Below are positions 10,786 to 17,888 of a stretch of DNA of 64,000 bases, piece after piece (the stretch's first letter is position 1; each line of letters starts with the position of its first letter). The notes beneath the pieces were generated by a model. That model made no database searches and had not been told where the DNA came from. It saw only the letters and a list, made by a program, of their open reading frames with translations. The DNA lies in assembly GCF_000422665.1 (NCBI RefSeq), contig NZ_AUGM01000008.1:62001-126000 (forward strand), in the 5' to 3' direction. Both the position numbers and the translations under genes were made by a program. This stretch comes from Ferrimonas senticii DSM 18821. Its GTDB lineage: Bacteria; Pseudomonadota; Gammaproteobacteria; Enterobacterales; Shewanellaceae.

Positions 10786-11637
10786 CTAAGCTGCATATTT
10801 CAGTTCGTAGTTTGCAGGGCTGAGATACCCAAGCGCACTGTGCCTTCTGGTTCGGTTGTAATCAACCTCAATATATTCAAATACGGCTTGCCGCGTAGTT
10901 TCACGATCCATAACTGGCTCATACTGAATGGCTTCAACCTTCAATGAGTGGAAAAAACTCTCTGCACAGTCATTATCCCAGCAGTTACCCTTTCGACTCA
11001 TACTCAGTTGCAACTCATGCGCTAAAACCAATTCTCGATAAGCATGGGAGCAGTATTGGCTTCCACGATCGCTATGCACGATAACTCCCTTCGGCTTGCC
11101 TCGTCGAAAGATAGCCATTTTCAGTGCGTTACAGGCCAACTCTGCGGTCATGTGCGTACTCATCGACCAACCGACGACACACCTTGAGAAAAGGTCAATG
11201 ATGACGGCTAGGTATAACCAGCCCTCACTGGTCATTAGATATGTGATCTCGCCTACCCACTTTTGGTTTGGTGCCGACGCACTGAAATCTTGCTGCAACG
11301 GGTTTGGCGCAATCGGCAATTTATGATCACTGTTCGTAGTAACTTTGAATTTACAAGCAGCCTTGGGGACCAAACCCTGCCTTCTCATGCTGTTTGCGAT
11401 GGTCTTTACATTGGCCGCATCGCCGTTATCAGCCAGTTCTGCTTGAATACGACGAGCACCATCACGCTGTTTACTGGCATCAAACGCCGCTTTGATTTTT
11501 ACATCCCGATCATCACGCATCTGCTGTCGTTGGTTGCAGATGGCACCGGTGTTACGCCAATTGTAATACCCACTACGCGATACCTTGAGCACCAAGCACA
11601 TCCGCTTCAAAGAGAGGTGGTGTTGGTGCTCAAGCAT
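10786..11637 (-). CDS. IS3-family transposase OrfB (integrase catalytic domain)
   Basis: This is the rve-type DDE integrase core of an IS3 element: an HTH_21 region (KRMCLVLKVSRSGYYNW) at the N-terminus, then the catalytic core. The second and third acidic residues are clear: D190 in VHSDRGSQYCS and E226 in NDCAESFF, 35 residues apart. The first position, normally Asp in W-x-x-D-I-T-Y, reads WVGEITYL here, so residue 130 is Glu. The codon is GAG, one change from an Asp codon. OrfB is normally made only as an OrfAB fusion after -1 frameshifting. Whether Glu at this position is tolerated is unknown, so the copy may be weakened. Confidence 0.93.
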   Translation of the reverse strand: MLEHQHHLSLKRMCLVLKVSRSGYYNWRNTGAICNQRQQMRDDRDVKIKAAFDASKQRDGARRIQAELADNGDAANVKTIANSMRRQGLVPKAACKFKVTTNSDHKLPIAPNPLQQDFSASAPNQKWVGEITYLMTSEGWLYLAVIIDLFSRCVVGWSMSTHMTAELACNALKMAIFRRGKPKGVIVHSDRGSQYCSHAYRELVLAHELQLSMSRKGNCWDNDCAESFFHSLKVEAIQYEPVMDRETTRQAVFEYIEVDYNRTRRHSALGYLSPANYELKYAA

Positions 11638-11651
11638 GAACTCAAACCGGC

Positions 11652-11936
11652 TTACTTTTGGTTCTTCGCGAAGTAGGTAGCCGCCTTTTTTAATATGGCA
11701 AGATCCTCAGCTTGTTCAGCCAATTGCCGCTTAAGGCGAGCTACCTCGGTTGCCAACTCAGCTTCACGCTGACTGGTGTTAGCTTTCTTCTCGGAAGATG
11801 CTCGCCAGTTGTAGATCTGAGACTCATAGATCCCAAGATCTTTGGCTGCTGCACTAACGCCTTTGAGATGTGCCAACTTCAGGGCATCTGCCTTAAATTC
11901 AGCCGTGTAGGATTTGCGTTTGGTTTTCGATGTCAT
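11652..11936 (-). CDS. IS3-family transposase OrfA (HTH and leucine zipper)
   Basis: This 94-residue protein has the HTH_Tnp_1 fold: RKSYTAEFKADALKLA, then AAKDLGIYESQIYNWR as the recognition helix, followed by a heptad region (ELATEVARLKRQLAEQAEDL) that forms the zipper for OrfA/OrfAB multimers. The ATG is at 11936. It ends 15 bp before the orfB ATG and shares the slippery run with it. In this family OrfA alone regulates, and OrfAB is the transposase. Confidence 0.93.
   Translation of the reverse strand: MTSKTKRKSYTAEFKADALKLAHLKGVSAAAKDLGIYESQIYNWRASSEKKANTSQREAELATEVARLKRQLAEQAEDLAILKKAATYFAKNQK
11685..11691 (-). other. Programmed -1 frameshift site (A6G) of the IS3 element
   Basis: On the minus strand the sequence is A-AAA-AAG within orfA codons for L-K-K. 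A -1 slip continues as K-G-G-Y-L-L-R-E-E and runs without stop into the orfB frame, giving the expected OrfAB fusion. Confidence 0.8.
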
Positions 11937-11998
11937 GGTTCACCTCGTTGAGTGATTTTACTCACTTAGCTCGGTGTCCAGAAATACTGGTGCGGATC

Positions 11999-12145
11999 AT
12001 GTTCAATCGGTTTACTCCGGCTGAACAGGCCTTAAGCCGCTTGTTCAGTATCCGAAAACAGCCCATTGAGCCAGTCTGGGAGCTGTATGTCAGTCAAGCG
12101 GAGTTAGCGCTCCGGCAGGCTCCTCTGCACAATGGCCAGATGTGA
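11999..12145 (+). CDS. Unrecognised 48-codon open frame between the IS3 element and the array
   Basis: A short plus-strand frame starts at an ATG that overlaps the last base of the IS3 element. It encodes a mildly basic peptide with motifs such as FTPAEQALSRLF and ELYVSQAEL. It has no ribosome-binding site of its own and ends next to the array terminator. It may be the end of a cargo gene cut by the IS insertion, or chance. I do not recognise the family. Confidence 0.25.
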   Translation: MFNRFTPAEQALSRLFSIRKQPIEPVWELYVSQAELALRQAPLHNGQM

Positions 12146-12173
12146 AAAGCCTCCAGCGATCGCCGCAGGCTTT
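12145..12173 (-). terminator. Hairpin terminator ending the CRISPR array transcript
   Basis: On the minus strand, AAAGCCT (12173-12167) pairs with AGGCTTT (12152-12146), with an inner GCGATCGC palindrome and a short T run. It lies 5 bp after the last repeat, as expected for the end of a minimal array. Confidence 0.65.
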
Positions 12174-12177
12174 AGTT

Positions 12178-12325
12178 GGAAGTGCTACTTCTTCGGTAGA
12201 ATCACGTTCTTCGTGGTGGCTGCTTGCTTCTTGGCCTGATCTCATCTGCCTTTGCGGCGGTTCACGCCAGCGTCATAAACGCCTCATCAACACTGTATTT
12301 CTCGGCTGCCATTGCGGCGGTTCAC
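12178..12325 (-). CRISPR. Minimal I-F3 array: repeat-spacer-repeat-homing spacer-atypical repeat
   Basis: The 28-bp repeats and 32-bp spacers have 60-bp periodicity and are read on the minus strand downstream of cas6f. R1 (12298-12325) and R2 (12238-12265) both begin GTGAACCGCCGCAA and carry GGCAG, but R2 differs from R1 over its last 8 bases. R3 (12178-12205) begins GTGATTCTACC, keeps only GTGA and a CTAC/GTAG stem, and is an atypical repeat. Spacer 1 is 12266-12297; spacer 2 is 12206-12237. Spacer 2 matches ffs (21593-21624) at 25 of 32 positions and is the homing guide. The target of spacer 1 is unknown; no match is seen elsewhere in the window. A diverged last repeat around a self-targeting guide is a known hallmark of I-F3 transposons. 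Confidence 0.93.
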
Positions 12326-12370
12326 TGTTGATTCTAGGCTTAATATCCGCGCTCCTACTGACTTTTCACC

Positions 12371-12396
12371 GAAAAAGGGCTGATCCACCCTTTTTC
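12371..12396 (-). terminator. Hairpin between cas6f and the CRISPR array
   Basis: A perfect 9-bp stem (GAAAAAGGG with CCCTTTTTC) and 8-nt loop lie 43 bp after the cas6f stop and 46 bp before the first repeat. Minus-strand transcripts end in T5 of the 3' arm. It could attenuate or separate array transcription from the cas operon, which would imply a separate array promoter in 12326-12370. Confidence 0.65.
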
Positions 12397-12438
12397 TAGA
12401 ACTAACACCAAGCCATTGACTAAATGCGTTAAATATTT

Positions 12439-13062
12439 CTAGCCAAAAAAGTTGGTCTTACAGTCCCTGAACTCTGGCACGGTCCCAAGGTACTGCTGGT
12501 TCGTGCCCAAGCCATACTGCCCGTAGCTATCGGACCTTTCACATAGGTTCAGTTCTTTCTGGATATGGAGCAAAAACTGTTGGCCTGTGCTCTTACTGTG
12601 CATTAACACACTATGGAAGGGGTCTATCCGACGCTCTATTACATCAACAACAGGTTGAAAAACTTCGCCCCTATCTTCAGCACGACGCTTAGCACGCTCC
12701 AACCTTCGGCGTTTCTCTCCAGGGAAGCATTTAGCAATACTCTGATTCCGCTTGAAGCGGACCTCTGGGCAACTCCTCGAAACTGGGTGGATTTCAGTGC
12801 ATTCAAACAGTTGGTCGCTAGCCATGATATCGAAATAATTTTGCTTACTAAAATGTTCAAGCAACGCCTTGTTAGCGCAGACAAATGCTATCGAGTTCCC
12901 CAGAGATGCTTCCGTCCAATCAGGAAAACTTACACCGATACCACCAGCCACTTGGTGACGACAGAGAAAGCCGTGGAGTACGGAGATACAGCGACCAGCT
13001 AGTAAGCAAGCGTCGACATCCACGGGAAGATAACGAATGGCAAAAAAGTATCGTTGCTTCAT
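12439..13062 (-). CDS. cas6f: Cas6f (Csy4) CRISPR RNA endonuclease of the I-F3 transposon
   Basis: This 207-residue protein has the Csy4 layout: an N-terminal MKQRYFFAIRYLP strand, a general-base candidate His30 in the SVLHGF motif, a GIGVSFPDW motif, and an arginine-rich helix (about 116-133, GEKRRRLERAKRRAEDRGE) that grips the repeat hairpin. Cas6f cuts each repeat 3' of its stem and stays bound to the crRNA 3' end as part of the Cascade-TniQ complex. Its ATG follows the cas7f stop without a gap, with a GGGAAG ribosome-binding site inside the end of cas7f. The array it processes lies immediately downstream. The C-terminal ~70 residues look unlike canonical Csy4 and may be specific to this element. 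Confidence 0.9.
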   Translation of the reverse strand: MKQRYFFAIRYLPVDVDACLLAGRCISVLHGFLCRHQVAGGIGVSFPDWTEASLGNSIAFVCANKALLEHFSKQNYFDIMASDQLFECTEIHPVSRSCPEVRFKRNQSIAKCFPGEKRRRLERAKRRAEDRGEVFQPVVDVIERRIDPFHSVLMHSKSTGQQFLLHIQKELNLCERSDSYGQYGLGTNQQYLGTVPEFRDCKTNFFG

Positions 13063-14103
13063 CTAATTTCTTCCCTGCTGGAATAGACCACCTTTGAGAA
13101 GCACAGACATGAGGTAATGGATCTCACTGGGAATATCGCTGCCATCAGTTTTTTTACAGTGCCTTAACTGGCGGGCATAGTAGGCAGTGCGCCTCAGGTG
13201 TTGATAAAAGTCTTGGCCTGTCGTCGGATGCCGGAGAGCAACTAGGCTGTGCTTGTTGGCGCCATACTCATGCACCCGAAGTGGCATGTCGGCCTCTTCA
13301 TCCCACCAATCATCAATCGTCTGCAGTGCGGCGCCAACCTTCTCTGCATGAAAACTCGCAGCCTTACGCCCGTCAATACACTGCACTTTGGCCAATTCTC
13401 TTGAGGGCAGTCCTTGCTCCACATTTTCGGTAAACTCTTGGCTAGGGTGAATCTCCTGACAAAAAGCCACTGTCATCTTCGCGGTTATCGTGGCAAACCA
13501 ATACTGTTTCGGGTCGCTTAATGCTTGGGACAACTCGCAGGTGAGGGCTTCAAGCGTTGCATTATCCATTTCCGACCATTGAGATTGCCAATCCAATCGC
13601 CGCGCATCACCAATCAGATAGAGTTCGCCATTGGAAGTGATCACCTCTATCTCGGTTCCCATGGTCTGCTTATTCCGCCAAAGCCATGTGCCCATCAGGA
13701 TGTTCCTGGCATAGCGCCTGGCCAGCTCCTGATATCCTCCAGCTTGTTTGTAGCCAGCAGCCAACTTCCTTAGCCAACGATTCGCCTTGGGATTGTCGCT
13801 GCCAGTGGGAGCCAAAGAGTTGGCTTCAACACGCAGAGAAAAACGACACAGTAGTTCCTCAACCAATGGTGGGACATAACATGCTTCGATGGTTTGGGGG
13901 TTGCCGTAGGCCAAGTCTTTGGTTTCGGTCGATTTTGCTCGGAAACGTGCGTCATAGCCCGCAGAGAAATTACCCTTCTGTCCATTGATCTTGTTTACTT
14001 CTACTGGGAGCGGAACAAAGTCGCTGTCTTGGGTTTGATAGAAAAATACCGCTTTGCCTGGGGACAACGAGCGGATGTAATTAAGATGTCGGCCTAACTC
14101 CAT
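13063..14103 (-). CDS. cas7f: Cas7f (Csy3) backbone subunit of Cascade
   Basis: This 346-residue protein matches Csy3-type Cas7 in length and in motifs such as LSPGKAVFFYQ, YVPP, RYARNILMGTWLWRN and DIPSEIHYLMSVLLKGGLFQQG near the C-terminus. Six copies normally coat the guide, and their thumbs flip out every sixth base, which fits the mismatch pattern of the homing spacer. I place the start at ATG 14103 (MELGRHLNY) because a GGAG sits 9 bases upstream; the frame stays open further upstream but that is coding for cas8. It overlaps the end of cas8f/5f by 23 bp, and cas6f follows directly. Confidence 0.92.
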   Translation of the reverse strand: MELGRHLNYIRSLSPGKAVFFYQTQDSDFVPLPVEVNKINGQKGNFSAGYDARFRAKSTETKDLAYGNPQTIEACYVPPLVEELLCRFSLRVEANSLAPTGSDNPKANRWLRKLAAGYKQAGGYQELARRYARNILMGTWLWRNKQTMGTEIEVITSNGELYLIGDARRLDWQSQWSEMDNATLEALTCELSQALSDPKQYWFATITAKMTVAFCQEIHPSQEFTENVEQGLPSRELAKVQCIDGRKAASFHAEKVGAALQTIDDWWDEEADMPLRVHEYGANKHSLVALRHPTTGQDFYQHLRRTAYYARQLRHCKKTDGSDIPSEIHYLMSVLLKGGLFQQGRN

Positions 14104-16201
14104 AAAAAGGCTCCAGCAGAGTGGCTTTGTGCAAAAGCATAGCTCTTCCGTCCACATCCATTTGCCAGAAAGCCTTTTCAAGAAAAGACTTCAGCCCAGC
14201 AAGCCGCACCTCAATTGGCCCCACACAGTTAACCACGCCAATCGCAGGCTCAGCATAGCAATGAGTCCGCTCCAGGCTGCCAGCTCGTTCCTGAGGCTCC
14301 TCAAGCGCCACAAAGCCAATCGATGCTGGACGATAACTGGGATTCTCTGTCAGAAGTTCAGGTAGCTCATCCAGAGCCGTAACACCTGTTGCTGTGGGAT
14401 ACACCCAGGCCCCCCCCCTAGGAAGGCGCTTTAGCTCATCAAACAGCTCTTGAGGCGACGTGTGTAGTTGGCACCAATGGGTATGCTCATAAAGGCATGG
14501 AGGCTGCAGACAGCCACCGGCAAAGCGAGAGGGGAAGGCGGCTTGAGCTAGGTTGAGTTCCTCCGGTGACAACGGTGCTTCGCCGTCTACGGACACCAGT
14601 TTAAAAACTAGCTCTATTGACATGTCGCACAACTTGTTGTCCAGAATGCCTGGACGCTTTACCTCTGACGGTGCGGAAACCTTACGCGGAGTTCGAGGCT
14701 CTGGCAGCTTTTTTGATTCATTAAGGTTGTACTGAGCGATATACCAAGCCGTTCCTGCAATCTGAATCGGTCGCCCCAACAGTTCAGTCAATTTCCGCTG
14801 GTATTGATGTGCTAGTCCCCATAGCGCAGACAGTGAAGGGATCCCAACTAGGTAGGGGTTACTCAACGCTTGAGCATCAAATACACGGAGCCCTGAAAGG
14901 TGCAGATAGCTCAACGATGTCGACTCTTCGCTAATGGCCTCATCCTCTTTTGCTAACTCATTGAGCAGCCATTTCAACTGATTTTTCAGTGGCAATAGTA
15001 GTTCGGGGTGATAGGCATACGGTTTGCTGTAGTGAGACTGCTCCAACTCTGCCTGCAAGCGGCTCGACAGCGGAAGCAAACTTTCAGGAAGGCACTCTTT
15101 TGGCATCACCAACAAGTCTCTTTCTAGACCGGCAGGCAAATTCAACTTGAGACCACGCTCTTCCAGATCATCACGCCATTCTAGTATCGGGCTCAACCAC
15201 TGGGCCAAACTTCGTCTGATGACTCGTAGCGATGCGGCTCGCATTCTTCTTCGCTCCCGCAGAGTCTGGAATCCTTGGCTTCCAACTAATTGTTCCAATG
15301 CAAACACAAAGTGTCTGCTGCTCAGAGCCTTATAATCAAAAGCGGTTCCACTATGCCTTATTTTATTGCTTAGGGCACCAGCCAACCCTTGGGATTTAGG
15401 CACATACACCGGAGGGGGGTAAAACAACGCTCGCACTCGTCCTCCTTGGCTGGCAACCAGATCACTAACCGATGCAGGGTGAGCATGTTCTATGGTGATC
15501 GCCCTTAACTGCCGACTATTGGCCAACTGCTGGATCTTACTTTGCAGGCTGTGACTGACCACCGGCGTTACTGAGCAATAATCCCGACCATCGAATACTC
15601 TAATCTGCTTACTGTATGAGCTGATCTCTTCGGGAAGCGTCGACTGTTCCAAAAGCTCTAACAGCCTTTGTCTCAATTGCTTGCGCGTTTCTGAGGGCAA
15701 AGCACGCTGTGCCAATTTAGGCAACCACTTTGATGGCGACAAGATCACTTGTTCTGCCAAACAGGTTGCTTCCCCGCCCATCAGGAAGGCTGTACTGAAT
15801 AACCTGGCACGATTGACCTCCGAGCTGTTATGGGACCAGCCCCAAAGTGCCGGTTCTGCTGACGAAGTGATGGCTCCAAAGATTGTCTGGGGCTGCGGTA
15901 GGATAAGACGTTGATGGCTAACTCTGGGGTCTGGATACTTCAAGTTATGGCTGTGGAACCACCTAGCCTCCTTGAGACAACGCTCAAAATGAACTGGATC
16001 AGAAAGAACCTGCTTGGCTTGGCTGATAGACAGTAAATCCTGCACATCATTTCGTTTGAAAGTCAGGTTGCACAGGATCGTTAACGCCTTAAGTTCGCTA
16101 CCTGAAACCTCTATGAGCGCCGTTGCCGGTGAAAAAGCTCGACGTAATTGTTTATCCCGCTCCTCAATATCTGGGATTTTAAGCAATTCACTCAAATGCA
16201 T
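14081..16201 (-). CDS. cas8f: Fused Cas8f/Cas5f (Csy1-Csy2) subunit of Cascade
   Basis: At 706 residues this is the size of the Cas8/Cas5 fusion found in I-F3 transposons; the separate proteins are about 430 and 310 residues in ordinary I-F systems. The N-terminal half carries a Csy1-like region; the C-terminal half includes FPSRFAGGCLQPP, LPRGGAWVYP and a C-terminal FYGVRPTS. The protein reads the PAM and holds the crRNA 5' handle. It starts 5 bp after tniQ, so TniQ and Cascade are co-expressed, as expected from their physical complex. A run of nine G (14410-14418) lies in frame at the RGGA motif and is a possible slippage spot. Confidence 0.9.
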   Translation of the reverse strand: MHLSELLKIPDIEERDKQLRRAFSPATALIEVSGSELKALTILCNLTFKRNDVQDLLSISQAKQVLSDPVHFERCLKEARWFHSHNLKYPDPRVSHQRLILPQPQTIFGAITSSAEPALWGWSHNSSEVNRARLFSTAFLMGGEATCLAEQVILSPSKWLPKLAQRALPSETRKQLRQRLLELLEQSTLPEEISSYSKQIRVFDGRDYCSVTPVVSHSLQSKIQQLANSRQLRAITIEHAHPASVSDLVASQGGRVRALFYPPPVYVPKSQGLAGALSNKIRHSGTAFDYKALSSRHFVFALEQLVGSQGFQTLRERRRMRAASLRVIRRSLAQWLSPILEWRDDLEERGLKLNLPAGLERDLLVMPKECLPESLLPLSSRLQAELEQSHYSKPYAYHPELLLPLKNQLKWLLNELAKEDEAISEESTSLSYLHLSGLRVFDAQALSNPYLVGIPSLSALWGLAHQYQRKLTELLGRPIQIAGTAWYIAQYNLNESKKLPEPRTPRKVSAPSEVKRPGILDNKLCDMSIELVFKLVSVDGEAPLSPEELNLAQAAFPSRFAGGCLQPPCLYEHTHWCQLHTSPQELFDELKRLPRGGAWVYPTATGVTALDELPELLTENPSYRPASIGFVALEEPQERAGSLERTHCYAEPAIGVVNCVGPIEVRLAGLKSFLEKAFWQMDVDGRAMLLHKATLLEPFYGVRPTS

Positions 16202-16206
16202 TTAAA

Positions 16207-17430
16207 TCACCATGCGGGCAAATATTCATCACCGCCGTCGTTTAATGATTGCATCCGTGCTAAGCGCAATTCCATCACATCACGCAACCGAAACGCAGGA
16301 GTGTGTGGTTGAAGCTTTCCATACTTCTTTACTCGCACGGCCAATGGTAAATAGCCCTCTCGGCTAAGGCGATATGCGGCATCGACATTACAGGACAAAG
16401 CAGCGGCAACCTCCAGCAAACTCATCAGCACGTCACCAATATTGGCTTGCTTTGACAGCGGATTCACACGAACCAACTCAGTCAAATAGTGAACAATCGC
16501 CCTCAGCACAAAATTACGACCGACATCTCGCATTGGCAGCTTGCGAGCATCAATGAGCAGATTGCCAAACACGTCTTTAAAAGACGTGTGGTTAAGGCCT
16601 TTTATTAGCCTCAATTCCGCTTGCTCTCGACGACACTCGAGCTCGTCGACAAGTGCGTTTGGCCAAGCCTTAAAAAAGGTAATGGCATTGTTACAAGCTT
16701 CAGCTTCCGTGACGACGCCATCCAGAAAGGTTTGAAACCAAAGCAAAGCCCCAAAACGAGTGGACGGGTTGCAAGTTAAAGCCAGCGGGCTGTCGCCGCT
16801 CACTTTTTCGCCAGCAACGACTTGGCTAAGCTCCAGCACCGTTGCATCGGCTCGATTTCTCGGCGCACAAGACAGGGCAAAACCACATTCACAGTGCCCA
16901 ATTCGCTCGGTTATTTGATAGTCCAGTTGTTGATGACATTCAGGACAATGGCTTACTAGATTATGACCATGAAGATGACATGCGTTATATAGCGAAAGGT
17001 GCCAATGCTGTCGGATGTACGGCGACTCTTCCAAACATTCAGGGCAAACAGGGACGCCCTCTCGGCGAAAAAATTTGCGGGGAATGTCGATACCGTCTCG
17101 AAAAACTGAAATCGCTCCGCTTCCAAAGGTTGTTGCGGAATGCATCAACGCAAGCTTCAGCAGCGGCAGTTCGTCCGAACGCGACAGTTGTTGAAAAAGT
17201 TGGATTGCGCGCACTCGAAGACTGCTACTGAGGTTGGCGTGATAGACATTCAATAAACGTAACGTTTTCGGGAATGCGCCTGCTGCTCGGTGATCTTGTT
17301 GCGCTAACCATTCGTGTATGGGGGTACTCAGTGCTTGATACGACTCAAACCCATTTTCTTCGGCAAGACGTAGCACATAGCTTTCCAGCGACTCGTCATC
17401 AAACGGTGAAGGCCTGACAAGTAACTCCAC
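16207..17430 (-). CDS. tniQ: TniQ, link between Cascade and the transposition proteins
   Basis: This is the TniQ/TnsD family, 407 residues. It opens with the family signature RPSPFDDESLESYVLRLAEENGF and carries zinc-ligand clusters: CPEC at 129-132, C151/H152-x-x-x-H, CPEC at 162-165 and CEC at 180-182. A C-terminal helical region follows with RLSREGYLPL, an HTH-like motif. In I-F3 elements a TniQ dimer sits on Cas6/Cas7 and recruits TnsC to the target. The start codon is GTG at 17430, preceded by GGGGGTA; a perfect inverted repeat (17438-17468) ends 7 bp upstream. No separate tnsD-like long protein is visible, so both homing and other targeting would use this guide-directed TniQ. Confidence 0.92.
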   Translation of the reverse strand: MELLVRPSPFDDESLESYVLRLAEENGFESYQALSTPIHEWLAQQDHRAAGAFPKTLRLLNVYHANLSSSLRVRAIQLFQQLSRSDELPLLKLALMHSATTFGSGAISVFRDGIDIPRKFFRREGVPVCPECLEESPYIRQHWHLSLYNACHLHGHNLVSHCPECHQQLDYQITERIGHCECGFALSCAPRNRADATVLELSQVVAGEKVSGDSPLALTCNPSTRFGALLWFQTFLDGVVTEAEACNNAITFFKAWPNALVDELECRREQAELRLIKGLNHTSFKDVFGNLLIDARKLPMRDVGRNFVLRAIVHYLTELVRVNPLSKQANIGDVLMSLLEVAAALSCNVDAAYRLSREGYLPLAVRVKKYGKLQPHTPAFRLRDVMELRLARMQSLNDGGDEYLPAW

Positions 17431-17437
17431 TACTACC

Positions 17438-17468
17438 CCCTAAAACTAAGAAAGTCTTAGTTTTAGGG
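17438..17468. promoter_or_regulatory. Operator 1: 14-bp perfect inverted repeat upstream of tniQ
   Basis: CCCTAAAACTAAGA and TCTTAGTTTTAGGG are separated by AAG. The core CTAAG-N5-CTTAG is the same as at two other sites flanking xre. It abuts the tniQ start codon, so a bound repressor would block the tniQ-cas operon. Confidence 0.75.
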
Positions 17469-17506
17469 TAGTATCAATTTCCAATCATGGTAAAAAACTA
17501 ACGAGA

Positions 17507-17806
17507 TTAAGCTTTTGTTAGCGACGCAAGCAGTTCCTGCTGCTCTTCTTTCGAGCGTTTGGCAACCGCGCACATGATTTCGGCAAGCAAGTCATCTTCA
17601 CAATAGAAATACGCTACGGGTACCCCAAGCTCCACAGCAACTCGCTTCATCGTTTGGTAGTCAGGAGTATGCTTGCCCTTTTCATACTGGTTCATCCTTG
17701 CGCTGGCCGTATTTGGGTCCATTCCCAAGCGCATTCCTAGCTGTTGCTGAGTTAAACCTACCGCTTTACGCGCCACTCTAAGCCTTACCGGTAAAGGAGT
17801 TGTCAT
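17507..17806 (-). CDS. Xre-family regulator of the transposon
   Basis: This 99-residue protein has a Cro/CI-type HTH at about 5-62: RLRVARKAVGLTQQQLGMRLGMD, then NTASARMNQYEKGKHTPDYQT, then a short tail (AYFYCEDDLLAEIMCAVAKRSKEEQQELL). I choose ATG 17806; a TTG one codon upstream is also open. It sits between tnsC and tniQ and is flanked by three copies of CTAAG-N5-CTTAG, which suggests it represses itself and the tniQ-cas operon. Xre regulators at this place are known in I-F3 transposons, where they control expression of guides and transposition genes. Confidence 0.88.
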   Translation of the reverse strand: MTTPLPVRLRVARKAVGLTQQQLGMRLGMDPNTASARMNQYEKGKHTPDYQTMKRVAVELGVPVAYFYCEDDLLAEIMCAVAKRSKEEQQELLASLTKA

Positions 17807-17837
17807 CAATCATCAGCTATCCAAAAGCAATCAATAG

Positions 17838-17885
17838 CTAAGATTTTCTTAGTTTAAGCTTAAAAGTGTACTAAGGATAACTTAG
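17838..17885. promoter_or_regulatory. Operators 2 and 3 upstream of xre
   Basis: Two copies of CTAAG-N5-CTTAG (17838-17852 with ATTTT, and 17871-17885 with GATAA) are 33 bp apart, three helical turns, between tnsC and xre. The third partly overlaps the end of the tnsC 3' region. They match the core of operator 1, pointing to autoregulation by the Xre protein. Confidence 0.7.
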
Positions 17886-17888
17886 TTT

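Larger units (their letters stand above)
10756..11999 (-). mobile_element. IS3-family insertion sequence with two overlapping transposase frames
   Basis: This 1244-bp element is bounded by imperfect inverted repeats of 26 bp (10756-10781 and 11974-11999). Both start TGATC and share GCACC, GT and CTGGACAC blocks. It contains orfA and orfB on the minus strand with a slippery A6G between them. With these ends there is no obvious 3-4 bp target duplication. If the ends are instead drawn 5 bp inside, a GATC flanks both sides (10757-10760 and 11995-11998), but that breaks the usual TG...CA termini. It lies between an ISAs1 relic and the CRISPR array of the transposon, so it probably landed within cargo. 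Confidence 0.88.

Noticed and set aside
12142-12399. Plus-strand frame of 85 codons across the array
   Set aside because: It reads through CRISPR repeats and spacers in antisense; the 60-bp periodicity explains the sequence.
12439-17430. Ordinary defensive type I-F CRISPR-Cas system
   Set aside because: cas1 and cas2-cas3 are absent, cas8 and cas5 are fused, and tniQ heads the operon, all pointing to the transposon-encoded form.
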